The notes: a model not told the origin generated them from the sequence alone. A DNA stretch of 51,219 nt from Eubacteriales bacterium (GCA_021372675.1 JAJFTZ010000034.1:1-51219); one strand, 5' to 3'; positions 25,265 to 34,177 are shown, counted from the stretch's first letter. A program made the numbers and translations.

Positions 25265-27118
25265 TCATTTGCTCGTTAAGAGCGTACAACCGCTTCTGCT
25301 CAGCATATCCACAACCTCCGGCGTGTCGTAGACCGCGTCCTTAAGGTTCAGAAAACGCAGCGTTTTGATGCCGGACAGCGGCGAAAGATCGCTGACTTTT
25401 ATGCCGGAAAGGGTGAGCATCCGAAGCTTCGTCATGCCGGCAAGGGGGCTTAAGTCGTCAATCACAAAATCCCGCGCGGCCGTTGTGTGCGAAAGGTAAA
25501 GATATTCGAGATCGACCAGCCCGCTCAGCGGCGCAAGGCACTGCGGCACATCGAGAAAGATATCGGTTTCCGTAAGATTTAAGAATTCAAGGTTTGTCAG
25601 GTCTTTCAGCGGTGTTAAGTCTTTTACCGCCGTAAGGGAGGCGTCCAGATATTTGAGGTTGGTCAGCCCCGACAGCGTGCTGAGGTCGCTTACCAGTTTA
25701 GCGCCTGAAATATCAAGCGATTCCAAACCGGTCATGCCGGAGATTTCCGCCAGATCCTTGCTGGTCAGCATGGAGAGCGTACTGCCGTATAAACCAACCC
25801 TCAGATACTTGAGCGATGAAATGCCGGCAACTGTTTTGAGGTTGCCGATAAAATAACTAAGGCCTCTGATTTTCAGGGTTTCCAGCTTTGTAAGGCCGGA
25901 AAGCGGGCTTAAATCGGGCAATACTTTATTGAGGGACAGGTCAAGATCGGTCAAGTTCGTCAGTTTGGCGAGCGGCGCCACATCCGTAATGAAATAAATT
26001 TTATTGGGGTCTTTTCCGGCCATGTGCGCCCCGTCGATGATGTTTGCGGACAGATCCAGCTTTTCGAGGGATGTGAGGGACGATAGCGGCGTTAAGTCAT
26101 CAATTTGGTTTCCGAACAAATCCAGTTCCTTTAGCTTTGTGAGCCCCGCAAGAGCGCCGAGGTCGCCGCTTGTCAGATCGCCGCTCGTTAAACCCAGCGA
26201 TTCCAGCTGACTGAGCCCGGCAATCACATATAGCTCTTCGGCCTTGCAGCCCGATACATGCAGCCTGGTCAAGCCGGTCAACCCTGCCAGCGCGTTCAGG
26301 CTGTCAGGGTAGTTGTAGGACAAATCAAGGCTGTTGAGCTTGGTCAAAGCCGAAAGCGCGTCGATGCTTGCGATGTTGTTCCAGCTCAGATCGAGAATCG
26401 TGAGTTCCGTGAGCGCCGAAAGCGCACCGATATCAGTCAGAGCGCAGTCGGTTACGGAAAGCCCGGTAACGCCCGTCAATCCCTTCAAACCGGACAAATC
26501 GATCCCTCTATTATAGGAAAGGTCTAATACCTGAAGGCTCGGCAGTGCCGAAAGCGCGGAAAAATCCGTGAGGCCCGTGTTCCGGAGCGTGAGTTTTTTA
26601 AGTGCAGTCAGTTGCAAAACACCGCTTAAATCATGAAGCGGGGCGTTAAAGGCGGCTTCGGTCAGGTTCGTCAGGCCGCTCAACCGGTCAATATCGGAGA
26701 TCTGCGCGTACCCGGATATATCGAGCGAGGTCAGGTTTTTAAAATGTCTGAAATCCGCGCAGCTTATTTTGTCCATCGTGTATTTATCCATCGCCGGGGA
26801 ACCGGAAATGCTTTCTTGGTTTACCGCGGTGAGCGCTTTTTTTATGATTACCGTATGGATGCCGTCAAGCTCGCTCGCCTTGATGTCGCCCTCCTGCTTA
26901 TTTAAATAATCGCGCACGGCAAACTCTACGATACGATCCGTCCATTCCACTGTATAATCGGCAGGCTCCTGTTGCGTTGGAGATGGTTTCACCGTCGGTT
27001 GTGCCTGAGGCGGTGCGGACGGGGGCATAGGCGTCGGCTCCGCTACGGGGGCATGGCACCCCACAATGGCGGAGGCGATTAGCAGCATGATCAGCATCAG
27101 CAAAAATGTTCTTTTCAT
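25265..27118 (-). CDS. leucine-rich-repeat lipoprotein (internalin/SDS22-like repeats)
   Basis: The ATG at 27118 has GGGTGG upstream and begins a lipoprotein signal peptide with lipobox AIVGC. A Pro/Thr-rich linker (about residues 25-55) leads to some 17 repeats of about 22 residues with the pattern L..L..LDLS.N.I.D...L, the SDS22-like form found in internalins. The 617-residue protein has no LPxTG anchor, so attachment should be by lipid. Binding to another protein is the likely role; the partner is unknown. The gene is less GC-rich than its neighbours (first 60 bases about 48% GC), so it may have been acquired. Confidence 0.9.
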   Translation of the reverse strand: MKRTFLLMLIMLLIASAIVGCHAPVAEPTPMPPSAPPQAQPTVKPSPTQQEPADYTVEWTDRIVEFAVRDYLNKQEGDIKASELDGIHTVIIKKALTAVNQESISGSPAMDKYTMDKISCADFRHFKNLTSLDISGYAQISDIDRLSGLTNLTEAAFNAPLHDLSGVLQLTALKKLTLRNTGLTDFSALSALPSLQVLDLSYNRGIDLSGLKGLTGVTGLSVTDCALTDIGALSALTELTILDLSWNNIASIDALSALTKLNSLDLSYNYPDSLNALAGLTGLTRLHVSGCKAEELYVIAGLSQLESLGLTSGDLTSGDLGALAGLTKLKELDLFGNQIDDLTPLSSLTSLEKLDLSANIIDGAHMAGKDPNKIYFITDVAPLAKLTNLTDLDLSLNKVLPDLSPLSGLTKLETLKIRGLSYFIGNLKTVAGISSLKYLRVGLYGSTLSMLTSKDLAEISGMTGLESLDISGAKLVSDLSTLSGLTNLKYLDASLTAVKDLTPLKDLTNLEFLNLTETDIFLDVPQCLAPLSGLVDLEYLYLSHTTAARDFVIDDLSPLAGMTKLRMLTLSGIKVSDLSPLSGIKTLRFLNLKDAVYDTPEVVDMLSRSGCTLLTSK

Positions 27119-27193
27119 GATCGACCACCCTTTCAACCGGCTTGTATTTAAGTTTGTATAACCATCTGCATATGGAATCAAATATGGAGAAAA

Positions 27194-27233
27194 GATCAAG
27201 CCGGCGGCACATGTGTATCCCGCCGGCTTGATC
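27194..27233 (-). terminator. terminator of the LysR regulator gene
   Basis: A perfect 14-bp stem (27194-27207 with 27220-27233, 12-base loop). The minus-strand tail is TTTTCT. It separates the lysR gene from the LRR gene. Confidence 0.85.
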
Positions 27234-27245
27234 GTTTGTTATGTG

Positions 27246-28154
27246 TTATTGCTGCTTCGCTTTTTCCAAAACGATGCTGATGAAGCGCTCGGCGGCTGCC
27301 GAGAGGGGAACGCCCTCAAGCGAAATGAGGCCGATGTTGCGCGGCGGCATGGGGGTGGCGAGCTCGAGCTCGAAAAGCTCGCCGCTCTCGAGCGCGCGCG
27401 CGGCAAATTCCCTTGTGACGCAGGCGATGCCTAGGCCGATCTTCGCAAATTCCACCAAAAGGCTGTGCGCGCCGAGCTCGATCTCCGGGTGCAGCGTAAC
27501 GCCGCATACGGAGGCGAAATCGTCGAGGTATTTGCGGGAGTTGGACGCCTGCTCGAGAAGCACCAAGGGCTCGCGCGCAAGGTCGTTGAGCGTTACGGGG
27601 TGGCCCTTCAAATGGCTGAAGCGCGCGGAGGCCACAAATACGTCGTGCACCTTCAGCACCTCGTAGATGGTGAGGGCGCTGTCGTCCACGGGCAGGTTCA
27701 CGAGCGCGATATCCACCTTGCCGATTTTTAGTAGCTCCACGGTTTCGGGCGTGGTGCGGTTCATCACCTGCAGCTGCACCTCGGGGTATTCCGTGTGGAA
27801 GCGCTCCAAAAAGGGGAGCAGGAAGAACTGGCAGAGCGTGTCGCTCGCGCCGATCATAAGGCCGCCCGATTGCAGCGTGCGCATGCGGTTGATCCGATCC
27901 TCCGCGGCGGCGATAAGGCTTACGGCCTTGTTGGCATAGCTGTAGAGCATGCGCCCCTCGCTCGTAAGGGTGATGCCGCGGCTGTTGCGCGTGAAGAGCG
28001 TGCAGCCGAGCATGTACTCGAGCCTGTGCATAGATTGACTTATGGCGGGCTGGCTCACATAAAGCTCGCGCGCGGCGTGCGAAAGGCTGCCGCAGCGCGC
28101 CACGGTGCAGAAGATGCTGTACAGGTCTAAATCGGCGGTCATGCGCTGATCCAT
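27246..28154 (-). CDS. LysR family transcriptional regulator
   Basis: A 302-residue LysR-type regulator. The N-terminal winged helix-turn-helix is LYSIFCTVARCGSLSHAA, YVSQPAISQSMHRLEYMLG, CTLFTRNSRGITLT, followed by the effector-binding domain (from about residue 95). The ATG at 28154 has GGGAGGCG upstream; the much longer in-frame extension to 28310 would run over the divergent promoter. It likely controls itself and the adjacent alpha/beta hydrolase through the dyad at 28216-28230. The effector is unknown. Confidence 0.93.
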   Translation of the reverse strand: MDQRMTADLDLYSIFCTVARCGSLSHAARELYVSQPAISQSMHRLEYMLGCTLFTRNSRGITLTSEGRMLYSYANKAVSLIAAAEDRINRMRTLQSGGLMIGASDTLCQFFLLPFLERFHTEYPEVQLQVMNRTTPETVELLKIGKVDIALVNLPVDDSALTIYEVLKVHDVFVASARFSHLKGHPVTLNDLAREPLVLLEQASNSRKYLDDFASVCGVTLHPEIELGAHSLLVEFAKIGLGIACVTREFAARALESGELFELELATPMPPRNIGLISLEGVPLSAAAERFISIVLEKAKQQ

Positions 28155-28193
28155 AAGATTCGCCTCCCAAAAGCGGTTGCTGATTACTTTTTT

Positions 28194-28222
28194 ATTATAA
28201 GCTGGATTTATAGGCTTTGCAA
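28194..28222 (-). promoter_or_regulatory. sigma-A promoter of the lysR gene
   Basis: Minus-strand TTGCAA (28222-28217), exactly 17 bases, TATAAT (28199-28194). The -35 box lies inside the dyad 28216-28230. Confidence 0.85.
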
Positions 28223-28230
28223 TAAGCAAA
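28216..28230. promoter_or_regulatory. probable LysR operator (T-N11-A dyad)
   Basis: TTTGC-AATAA-GCAAA is a perfect 5-bp inverted repeat with a 5-base centre and fits the T-N11-A LysR box. It covers the -35 box of lysR and lies centred near -54 of the divergent hydrolase promoter, the normal place for activator binding. Confidence 0.65.
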
Positions 28231-28264
28231 ACTAATATGTGATGCCAATCCCACAAATAAATGC

Positions 28265-28270
28265 TATAAT
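28265..28270 (+). promoter_or_regulatory. -10 box of the alpha/beta hydrolase promoter
   Basis: A perfect TATAAT at 28265-28270 with no good -35 sequence at 17 bases (ATGCCA), as expected for a promoter that needs an activator. Confidence 0.7.
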
Positions 28271-28308
28271 TACATAAAACAAGCGACAACGCGAGAAGGA
28301 GCGGCAGC

Positions 28309-29220
28309 ATGGAGCACGAATACTATATGCCCTCCGCGTCCGGTTTGGGCGACGTATACGTAAAGCAATGGGCGCCGGACGGGGAGATACGCGCGATCGT
28401 GCAGATCGTGCATGGGATGGCGGAGCACATCGCGAGGTATCAGGCGTTTGCGGAGTTTTTAAACGCGAACGGCGTGCTCGCCGTGGGGCTTGATTTGACG
28501 GGTCACGGCAAAAGCGTGGGGACAAACGGCGTGAAGGGCTATCTGGCCGATGAGGACGGCTGGGGGAAGGCGGTCGCGGATATAAGCGCGCTCCTCAAAA
28601 AAACACGGGCCGAGCATCCGGGTATAACCTATGTGCTGTTCGGCCACAGCATGGGCTCCTTCCTCGTGCGAACCTACGCGGCACGGCCGGGCGCGGAGGC
28701 GGACGCCTATATCCTTTCAGGCACGGCGGGCAGAAACCCGGCGCTTGCCGCCGCCAAGCTCATTGCGAAATATGAAATCAAAAAGCACGGGGCGCGCGCG
28801 CAGAGCGCCACGCTCAATACGCTTTCGTTCGGGGCATACAACAAGGCGTTCGCGCCCAACCGCACGGAGTTCGACTGGCTTTCCCGCGATAACGAGCAGG
28901 TGGACCGCTATGTCGCCGATGAAAACTGCGGCTTCGTGTTCACGGCGGGCGGCTTTAAGGACTTGTTCGAGGGCATAAGCGAGATCGGCGCGAAGGACTG
29001 GGCCGCACGCGTGCCGAAAAAACCTATTCTTATCATCTCCGGCGAAAAAGACCCCGTCGGCGGCAACGGAAAGGGCGTAAAAGAGATCGCCGCGTCGCTT
29101 GCGGATACCGGGCACGACGTAACGCTCAAGCTCTACCCGAACTGCCGCCACGAGCTTTTGAACGAGACGAACGCCGGCGAGGTGCGCGGCGACATTTTAA
29201 ATTTCATCGAGGGAATCTGA
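28309..29220 (+). CDS. alpha/beta hydrolase (lysophospholipase / monoacylglycerol lipase type)
   Basis: A 303-residue serine hydrolase of the COG2267 group. The nucleophile elbow is FGHSMGSF, the oxyanion region is around VHGMAEHIARY, and the acid and histidine are seen in SGEKDPVGG and CRHELLNE. It should cleave ester bonds of lysophospholipids or monoglycerides. It lies divergent from the LysR gene and has GAAGGAG before its ATG. Its stop overlaps the next start by one base, so it is cotranslated with the UDG gene. Confidence 0.92.
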   Translation: MEHEYYMPSASGLGDVYVKQWAPDGEIRAIVQIVHGMAEHIARYQAFAEFLNANGVLAVGLDLTGHGKSVGTNGVKGYLADEDGWGKAVADISALLKKTRAEHPGITYVLFGHSMGSFLVRTYAARPGAEADAYILSGTAGRNPALAAAKLIAKYEIKKHGARAQSATLNTLSFGAYNKAFAPNRTEFDWLSRDNEQVDRYVADENCGFVFTAGGFKDLFEGISEIGAKDWAARVPKKPILIISGEKDPVGGNGKGVKEIAASLADTGHDVTLKLYPNCRHELLNETNAGEVRGDILNFIEGI

Positions 29221-29786
29221 TGCGTTACGACTGGGGAGAGCTATACGCGCAAGTAAAATCATGCGAGGCCTGCGAGCTTTCTAAAACCCGCACCAACGTC
29301 GTGATCGGGGAGGGCGACCCACACGCGGCAATCCTATTCGTGGGCGAAGGCCCGGGCCGCGATGAGGACTTGCAGGGGCGGCCCTTCGTGGGCGCGGCGG
29401 GGAAGCTTTTAGAAAAAATGCTCGCGGCCATCGACCTTAAGCGCGAGGAGGTCTACATCGCGAACGTCGTAAAATGCCGTCCGCCGCAAAACAGAACGCC
29501 CTTTAACGACGAGGCGAAAAGCTGTTTGCCGCATTTAAGGGCGCAGTTTGCACTCGTACAGCCCAAGATCGTGGTGTGCATGGGCGCGACCGCCGCAAAG
29601 TATGTGTACGACGAGCAGGTGCGTATCACCCGCGACAGGGGCGTATGGAAGCAGAAGATGGGAGTTTGGTTTTTGCCGACCTACCACCCCGCGGCGCTTT
29701 TGCGCGACGAAAGCAAAAAGGCCGACGCGTGGACGGATATGAAGCGGATACGCGCCAAGCTGGACGAGCTCGGCAAAAAGGCATAG
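29220..29786 (+). CDS. type 4 uracil-DNA glycosylase with Fe-S cluster
   Basis: Removes uracil from DNA. It belongs to UDG family 4 (phage-SPO1 polymerase-related). Iron-sulfur ligands are visible as Cys15, Cys18, Cys86 and Cys102. The active-site motif is GEGPGRDED and the later one is LPTYHPAALLR. 188 residues is normal. It overlaps the hydrolase stop by one base, which ties it to an apparently LysR-regulated operon. Confidence 0.94.
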   Translation: MRYDWGELYAQVKSCEACELSKTRTNVVIGEGDPHAAILFVGEGPGRDEDLQGRPFVGAAGKLLEKMLAAIDLKREEVYIANVVKCRPPQNRTPFNDEAKSCLPHLRAQFALVQPKIVVCMGATAAKYVYDEQVRITRDRGVWKQKMGVWFLPTYHPAALLRDESKKADAWTDMKRIRAKLDELGKKA

Positions 29787-29811
29787 TTTTTATAACAAAC
29801 GCCGCCGCAGG

Positions 29812-29841
29812 TTGAAATAAGCCGCGCATCGGTGGTATAAT
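29812..29841 (+). promoter_or_regulatory. sigma-A promoter of the yebC gene
   Basis: TTGAAA (29812-29817), 18-base spacer, TATAAT (29836-29841), about 38 bases before the ATG. Confidence 0.75.
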
Positions 29842-29879
29842 CATTTGTCAGTCGCACGCAAGAAGCAGGGAGGTCTTTT

Positions 29880-30629
29880 ATGTCCGGTCATTCCAAGTGG
29901 GCAAACATCAAAAACAAAAAAGAAAAAACGGATTCGCAGCGCGGTAAGATCTTCACAAAGATCGGCCGCGAGATCGCCATCGCGGTGAAGGATGGCGGCG
30001 GCGATCCCTTGAACAACGCCAAGCTTCGCGACGTGATCGCCAAGGCGAAGGCCGCGAACATGCCCAACGACAACATTTCCCGCTCCATCAAAAAGGCGGC
30101 GGGCGAGCTCGGCAGCGTCAACTACGAGGAAGTGGTTTACGAGGGCTACGCGCCGGGCGGCATTGCCGTGATCGTGGAGGTCGTTACCGATAACCGCAAC
30201 CGCACGGCGCCCGAAATGCGCCATATTTTCGATAAGAGCGGCGGTTCCTTGGGGGCGTCGGGCTGCGTGGCGTGGATGTTCAACCGCCGCGGGCTTCTCG
30301 TGGTGGAAAGATCGGCTTCTATCGACGAGGATTCGCTTATGATGGCCGCGCTCGACGCGGGTGCGGAGGATTTTTTATCGCTCGACGACGTGTACGAAAT
30401 CTACACCGCCGTCACCGATTTTTCCGCGGTGCGCGAGGCGCTTGAAAATGCCGGCTACACCTTCCTCTCCGCGGACTTCGCGCGCATCCCCACCAACACC
30501 GTGGACGCGCGTAACGACGCCGAACTTGCGGAAAAGGTCGAAAGGCTCTTGGAGCGGCTCGATGAAAACGACGACGTGCAGCAGGTGTTCCATAACGCCC
30601 TGTTGCCGGAGGAAGAGGAAGACGAGTAA
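29880..30629 (+). CDS. yebC: YebC/PmpR (TACO1) family protein
   Basis: A 249-residue protein with the diagnostic start MSGHSKWANIKNKKEKTD, the middle YEGYAPGGIAVIVE and NRNRTAPEMRHIF. Members are reported both as DNA-binding regulators and as translation factors that relieve ribosome stalling. GGGAGG precedes the ATG. It has its own promoter and terminator, so it is a single-gene unit. Confidence 0.95.
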   Translation: MSGHSKWANIKNKKEKTDSQRGKIFTKIGREIAIAVKDGGGDPLNNAKLRDVIAKAKAANMPNDNISRSIKKAAGELGSVNYEEVVYEGYAPGGIAVIVEVVTDNRNRTAPEMRHIFDKSGGSLGASGCVAWMFNRRGLLVVERSASIDEDSLMMAALDAGAEDFLSLDDVYEIYTAVTDFSAVREALENAGYTFLSADFARIPTNTVDARNDAELAEKVERLLERLDENDDVQQVFHNALLPEEEEDE

Positions 30630-30645
30630 ACTTTATAACGATATC

Positions 30646-30682
30646 AAAAAGGTGAGGAACGTTGTTGCCCCTCACCTTTTTT
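30646..30682. terminator. terminator between convergent yebC and cotH
   Basis: AAAAGGTGAGG (30647-30657) pairs with CCTCACCTTTT (30670-30680), followed by TT on the plus strand. The A-run gives a U-tract on the minus strand too. Confidence 0.9.
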
Positions 30683-30694
30683 ATATACCTTTGC

Positions 30695-33600
30695 CTATCC
30701 GTTGCCCGCCTTTGCCAAGTCGATGTAGCTTTGCAGCGTCTCGGCCGAAAGGCCGAAGGTGCTCCTTAGGTTTTTAAGCGCGTTTTCGGGGCGGTTCTTC
30801 AAAAAGCTCCGGATATCGTCGAGCTCGCTTTTCCAGTGGGAGAGGGAGCTTGGCGTTCCCCAACGGTCGATGTGACGCGCCATTTCCGGCTCCATTTCGG
30901 CGGCGAGCTCATCTAAAATCGCGGTGAGCCTCGCGGGATCGAACTGATTGATCACAACGTAAACATAGCGCTTGCAGAATTGCTCGCACCATGCGTCGTT
31001 TCTCCTTAGCCCCACGAAAATATCCATATTGGTGAGGGTGCCGTCCTGCGAGGGCACGCCCTCGGGGGTGAAATAGGAGGTAAGAAGGTTTCGCGTAACG
31101 CTCGAAAAGGAAAGATCCAGATCGTAGTACACGGGCCGCCATTTCACGGCGTAATCCTGCGAGCGCCAATACTTTTGGTTGAACATATCGCCGTTGCAGA
31201 AGTAGGTCTGCGCGATGAGATAATCGTTAAAATAGTCCACGTCCACCCATTCGCAAAGCTCGGCGTATTTGCTGTTTTCCGCCGTGTTTTGGTTCAGCGC
31301 GAATGCCCGTACGCGCTTAAAATCGTAGCGGCTGCCCGCGAGCGGCGTTTCGTTGCGGCGGATGATATCCGTTTTATCGGGGTCAACGCCGTAATAGGAG
31401 GCAAGATAATCCTCATTTTGGTTTTCATTGAGGTCGTACAAGCCCCGGTACTGCCCGTTGACGTAGACCGCCACGGGCCGTGTGTACACGGCTTCGATGT
31501 TTAGCCCTTTTACCGCCCGCATGCAGAAGGAATCGGCTATGCGTGCGTCCCTCGCGTCCTGCCCGGAGTTGCGAAGCACCAGCGACGAAAAGGAGCTTAA
31601 CACGCCGCTCCCGAAAAAGGGGTATACGATCTTGCTCGCGCCGTAGCCGCCGCGAAAGTACACCGAAAGCGATTTCTGGCGCATCAGGAGCGTGGAGGCG
31701 CCGCTCACGCGAAGTCCGCAGGGCACGGCGGCGCCGAGCCGTCCGTCGGCCTCGTAATACTCGAAGCTGCCGCCGCCGCGTTCCACCTTCTGCCAGCGGT
31801 CGATCACCGAATATATGGTATCGAAATCGGCGGGGGCCATGGAGAGACAGACCACGGGCAGGGTATGCGGCTTTTCGAACAGATACGTGGCGCTCACGGT
31901 TGCGCTGTTCAAAAGCCCGTCCTTCACCGCCACAACGCGAAGGGGCGTGCTTTTTGAAAGGATAATCGGGCCGGTATAAAGCGTTGAGGAAGCGTCGGGC
32001 AGGCTGCCGTCGAGCGTGTAATAAACGCGCGCATCTGGCGTAGGGCAGGTTATTGCCAAGGGAAACGCCTCGCTATGATAAAGCGTGCGGTCGGAAAGCA
32101 CGGGCTCCATAGCGTACGAAGGGTACGCGGCGGAGGCGTTGGCGGCTTTTTTCGTGGCGGAGGTAAAAAAATAGCGCGTGCCGCTGCCGTCGTCCTTTAG
32201 CCTGCCGGAGGTCACGCCGCTTCGAAGCGCGCCGGTTTCGAACGCGTCCGCGACGCGGCCGCCGTCATCGGTGAGGATAAGGGTCTCACCCGCGGCGGAA
32301 ACGGAAAACGCGGCGTCAGCGCCCGAGGCGTCGACCACCGCGTAGCCTCCCGCGGGCACCACGACGCCCGAGAGGGAAAGACGCGCGGGCACATCGGGGT
32401 CGTCGCTCAAATACCAGCCGTCGAGCTTTTTATCGCGGCTGGAGCCATTGTAAAGCTCGATCCAATCGCCCGCGCCGCTCTTTGCCGCGTTCACGGCGCA
32501 CACCTCGCTGATGTAAACGCCGTTCACGTTAACGCGCTGCACGGCCGAGAGGCTTTCAAAGGCGTGCGTGGAGTTTTCCGCGCCGGGCGTGGGGAAGGAA
32601 TAATACTTCCACGCGCCGTCGCCGTCGCGGCCGATGGAGATATCATCGCCGATGGCGGCGTCGAACCCTACGCGGTCGAGCTTCATGCCGTCCTTGCTGC
32701 TCAAAATAAGCACGCCGTCGCTTTTTGAGAGGCGAAACGACGTATGGAGCTGCTCGCCCGTTTTATCCTTGCCGGAGAGGAAAACGATAAGGTACGCCTG
32801 CGGCGCAAGCTCCCGGACCGGGAGCGCCCATTTGAAGGGGGTGGCCGCGTCGTCGCTCAAATAATAGCCGCTTAATGTAACCGTCGCGTCGGAACGGTTC
32901 GTAAGCTCCACCCACGCGCCGCGGTCGCCGTCCTCGTCCACTATGCCGTAGCGGCTGCCCACGAGCATCTCGTTGACGCGGATGGGGTCGTCTTCGGCCA
33001 TGTCGGAAAACGCGAGGCTCTCGAAGCGCCGCGGGGAATTTTCCGCGCCGGGCGTGGGGAAGGCGGTGTATTTGTTATCTTCCGTAACGCTCACGCCCTC
33101 GGCCATGCCCGCTTCCCACGTGAGCCGCGCGCATTCCCGAAGCGCGCTGTCGTATAAAATAAGGCAGGTATCCTCGGAGCCGAGGCGGAAGGACGCGCAA
33201 AGCTCCCCGCCGCTCAAAGTACCCTGCTTGCCCGTAAACAAAATGATCGCGTACTGCCCCGGCTGGAGCGCTTCGCCCTTGATCTGCCATTTTTGCGGGT
33301 CGGACTCGTCATCCGTGAGGTAGTAGGAGGAAAGGTAGAGCGGCGCCAAAGAACTGTTGAAAAGCTCGGCGCAGGGGTAAAAGCCGCCGTCGGAGGCGGA
33401 AAACGTGGATTTGTTCCGAGGGAGCGCCTCGCTGAGCCTTAAATCGTCCGGGCCGGCGGCATAGACGAGCTCATCGAGCGAATCCTCGGTAGGCTGGTCG
33501 TTTTTTGCGCCCGGCGTGGGCGCGGCGCAATAGCCGTAGGCGCCGTCGTCCTTCCTCGCGTAGGAAACGTCGCTTTTAAGCTCGGGGATCACGAGCTGTA

Positions 33601-34024
33601 CGAGCAAATTGTAGTATTCGTCGCTCAAAAACAGCGTTTCACCGCCCTTTGACAGCCCGAAGTCCGCGCAAAGGGGCTCGTCCTTCGCCGAGGCCGCGTT
33701 GTCGCAATAGACCACGAGATAGCCGCCCGCAGGCAAAATAACGTCAGGGAACACCCATTTGTGCGGGTCGCGAAGGTTGTCGCTCAGGCCGTAGCCCTTG
33801 AGCGGTATATCGCGGTCGGAGGCGTTAAAAAGCTCCACCCAGTCCGGCGAGCCGAGGCGCTCGTGCACGAGGCTTCGCGTGTTCGAGGTGACCGCCTCGT
33901 TGATAAAAATATGCGAATTTGCCTCGGGGCTGAGCTGAACGCTGCCGCAGGAAGCGAGGATAGGCAGTATGAGGGCCGCGCATAAAAAAAGAACGGCCGT
34001 TTTGCGGCGGATGGATGCTTTCAT
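30695..34024 (-). CDS. CotH-kinase lipoprotein with four lamin-tail domains
   Basis: A 1109-residue exported protein. Cys26 lies in the lipobox ILASC. Four lamin-tail domains follow at about 38-170, 195-325, 348-480 and 502-620; three end in an almost identical PTPGA(K/E)N motif. A chitobiase C-terminal-like beta domain (PDARVYYTLDGSLPDAS, about 670-745) comes next. The C-terminal third is a CotH kinase fold with VYVNGQYRGLYDLNENQ, FNDYLIAQTYFCNGDMFNQ and YYDLDLSF. CotH of Bacillus is a protein kinase that phosphorylates spore-coat proteins. LTD-CotH proteins in Clostridia are often extracellular and of unknown target. An ATG at 34024 is used; see the leaderless note. Confidence 0.88.
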   Translation of the reverse strand: MKASIRRKTAVLFLCAALILPILASCGSVQLSPEANSHIFINEAVTSNTRSLVHERLGSPDWVELFNASDRDIPLKGYGLSDNLRDPHKWVFPDVILPAGGYLVVYCDNAASAKDEPLCADFGLSKGGETLFLSDEYYNLLVQLVIPELKSDVSYARKDDGAYGYCAAPTPGAKNDQPTEDSLDELVYAAGPDDLRLSEALPRNKSTFSASDGGFYPCAELFNSSLAPLYLSSYYLTDDESDPQKWQIKGEALQPGQYAIILFTGKQGTLSGGELCASFRLGSEDTCLILYDSALRECARLTWEAGMAEGVSVTEDNKYTAFPTPGAENSPRRFESLAFSDMAEDDPIRVNEMLVGSRYGIVDEDGDRGAWVELTNRSDATVTLSGYYLSDDAATPFKWALPVRELAPQAYLIVFLSGKDKTGEQLHTSFRLSKSDGVLILSSKDGMKLDRVGFDAAIGDDISIGRDGDGAWKYYSFPTPGAENSTHAFESLSAVQRVNVNGVYISEVCAVNAAKSGAGDWIELYNGSSRDKKLDGWYLSDDPDVPARLSLSGVVVPAGGYAVVDASGADAAFSVSAAGETLILTDDGGRVADAFETGALRSGVTSGRLKDDGSGTRYFFTSATKKAANASAAYPSYAMEPVLSDRTLYHSEAFPLAITCPTPDARVYYTLDGSLPDASSTLYTGPIILSKSTPLRVVAVKDGLLNSATVSATYLFEKPHTLPVVCLSMAPADFDTIYSVIDRWQKVERGGGSFEYYEADGRLGAAVPCGLRVSGASTLLMRQKSLSVYFRGGYGASKIVYPFFGSGVLSSFSSLVLRNSGQDARDARIADSFCMRAVKGLNIEAVYTRPVAVYVNGQYRGLYDLNENQNEDYLASYYGVDPDKTDIIRRNETPLAGSRYDFKRVRAFALNQNTAENSKYAELCEWVDVDYFNDYLIAQTYFCNGDMFNQKYWRSQDYAVKWRPVYYDLDLSFSSVTRNLLTSYFTPEGVPSQDGTLTNMDIFVGLRRNDAWCEQFCKRYVYVVINQFDPARLTAILDELAAEMEPEMARHIDRWGTPSSLSHWKSELDDIRSFLKNRPENALKNLRSTFGLSAETLQSYIDLAKAGNG

Positions 34025-34031
34025 AAAAGGT

Positions 34032-34037
34032 ATTATA
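34032..34037 (-). promoter_or_regulatory. -10 box of the cotH gene, 7 bases from the start codon
   Basis: Minus-strand TATAAT (34037-34032) ends 7 bases before the ATG at 34024. Transcription would begin at or next to the A of the ATG, leaving no ribosome binding site. The -35 region is weak (TTCCAA, 16 bases upstream). Confidence 0.6.
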
Positions 34038-34130
34038 CCACAAATAAACATGCTTGGAAGGCGTTTTCCGCTTCGAACCGCGAACAATATGTCGTAATCT
34101 CGTACAATTATGGCAAGCCGTCGAACCGCC

Positions 34131-34159
34131 TTGCTATGCGCAAAGGGGAATATTATAAT
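34131..34159 (+). promoter_or_regulatory. sigma-A promoter of the first two-component operon
   Basis: TTGCTA (34131-34136), 17-base spacer, TATAAT (34154-34159), 18 bases before the response-regulator ATG. Confidence 0.85.
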
Positions 34160-34177
34160 GTAAGCGAGGTGAACCCT

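Noticed and set aside
28154..28310. 52-residue N-terminal extension of the LysR regulator
   Set aside because: It covers both divergent promoters and the dyad. The ATG at 28154 has its own GGGAGGCG.
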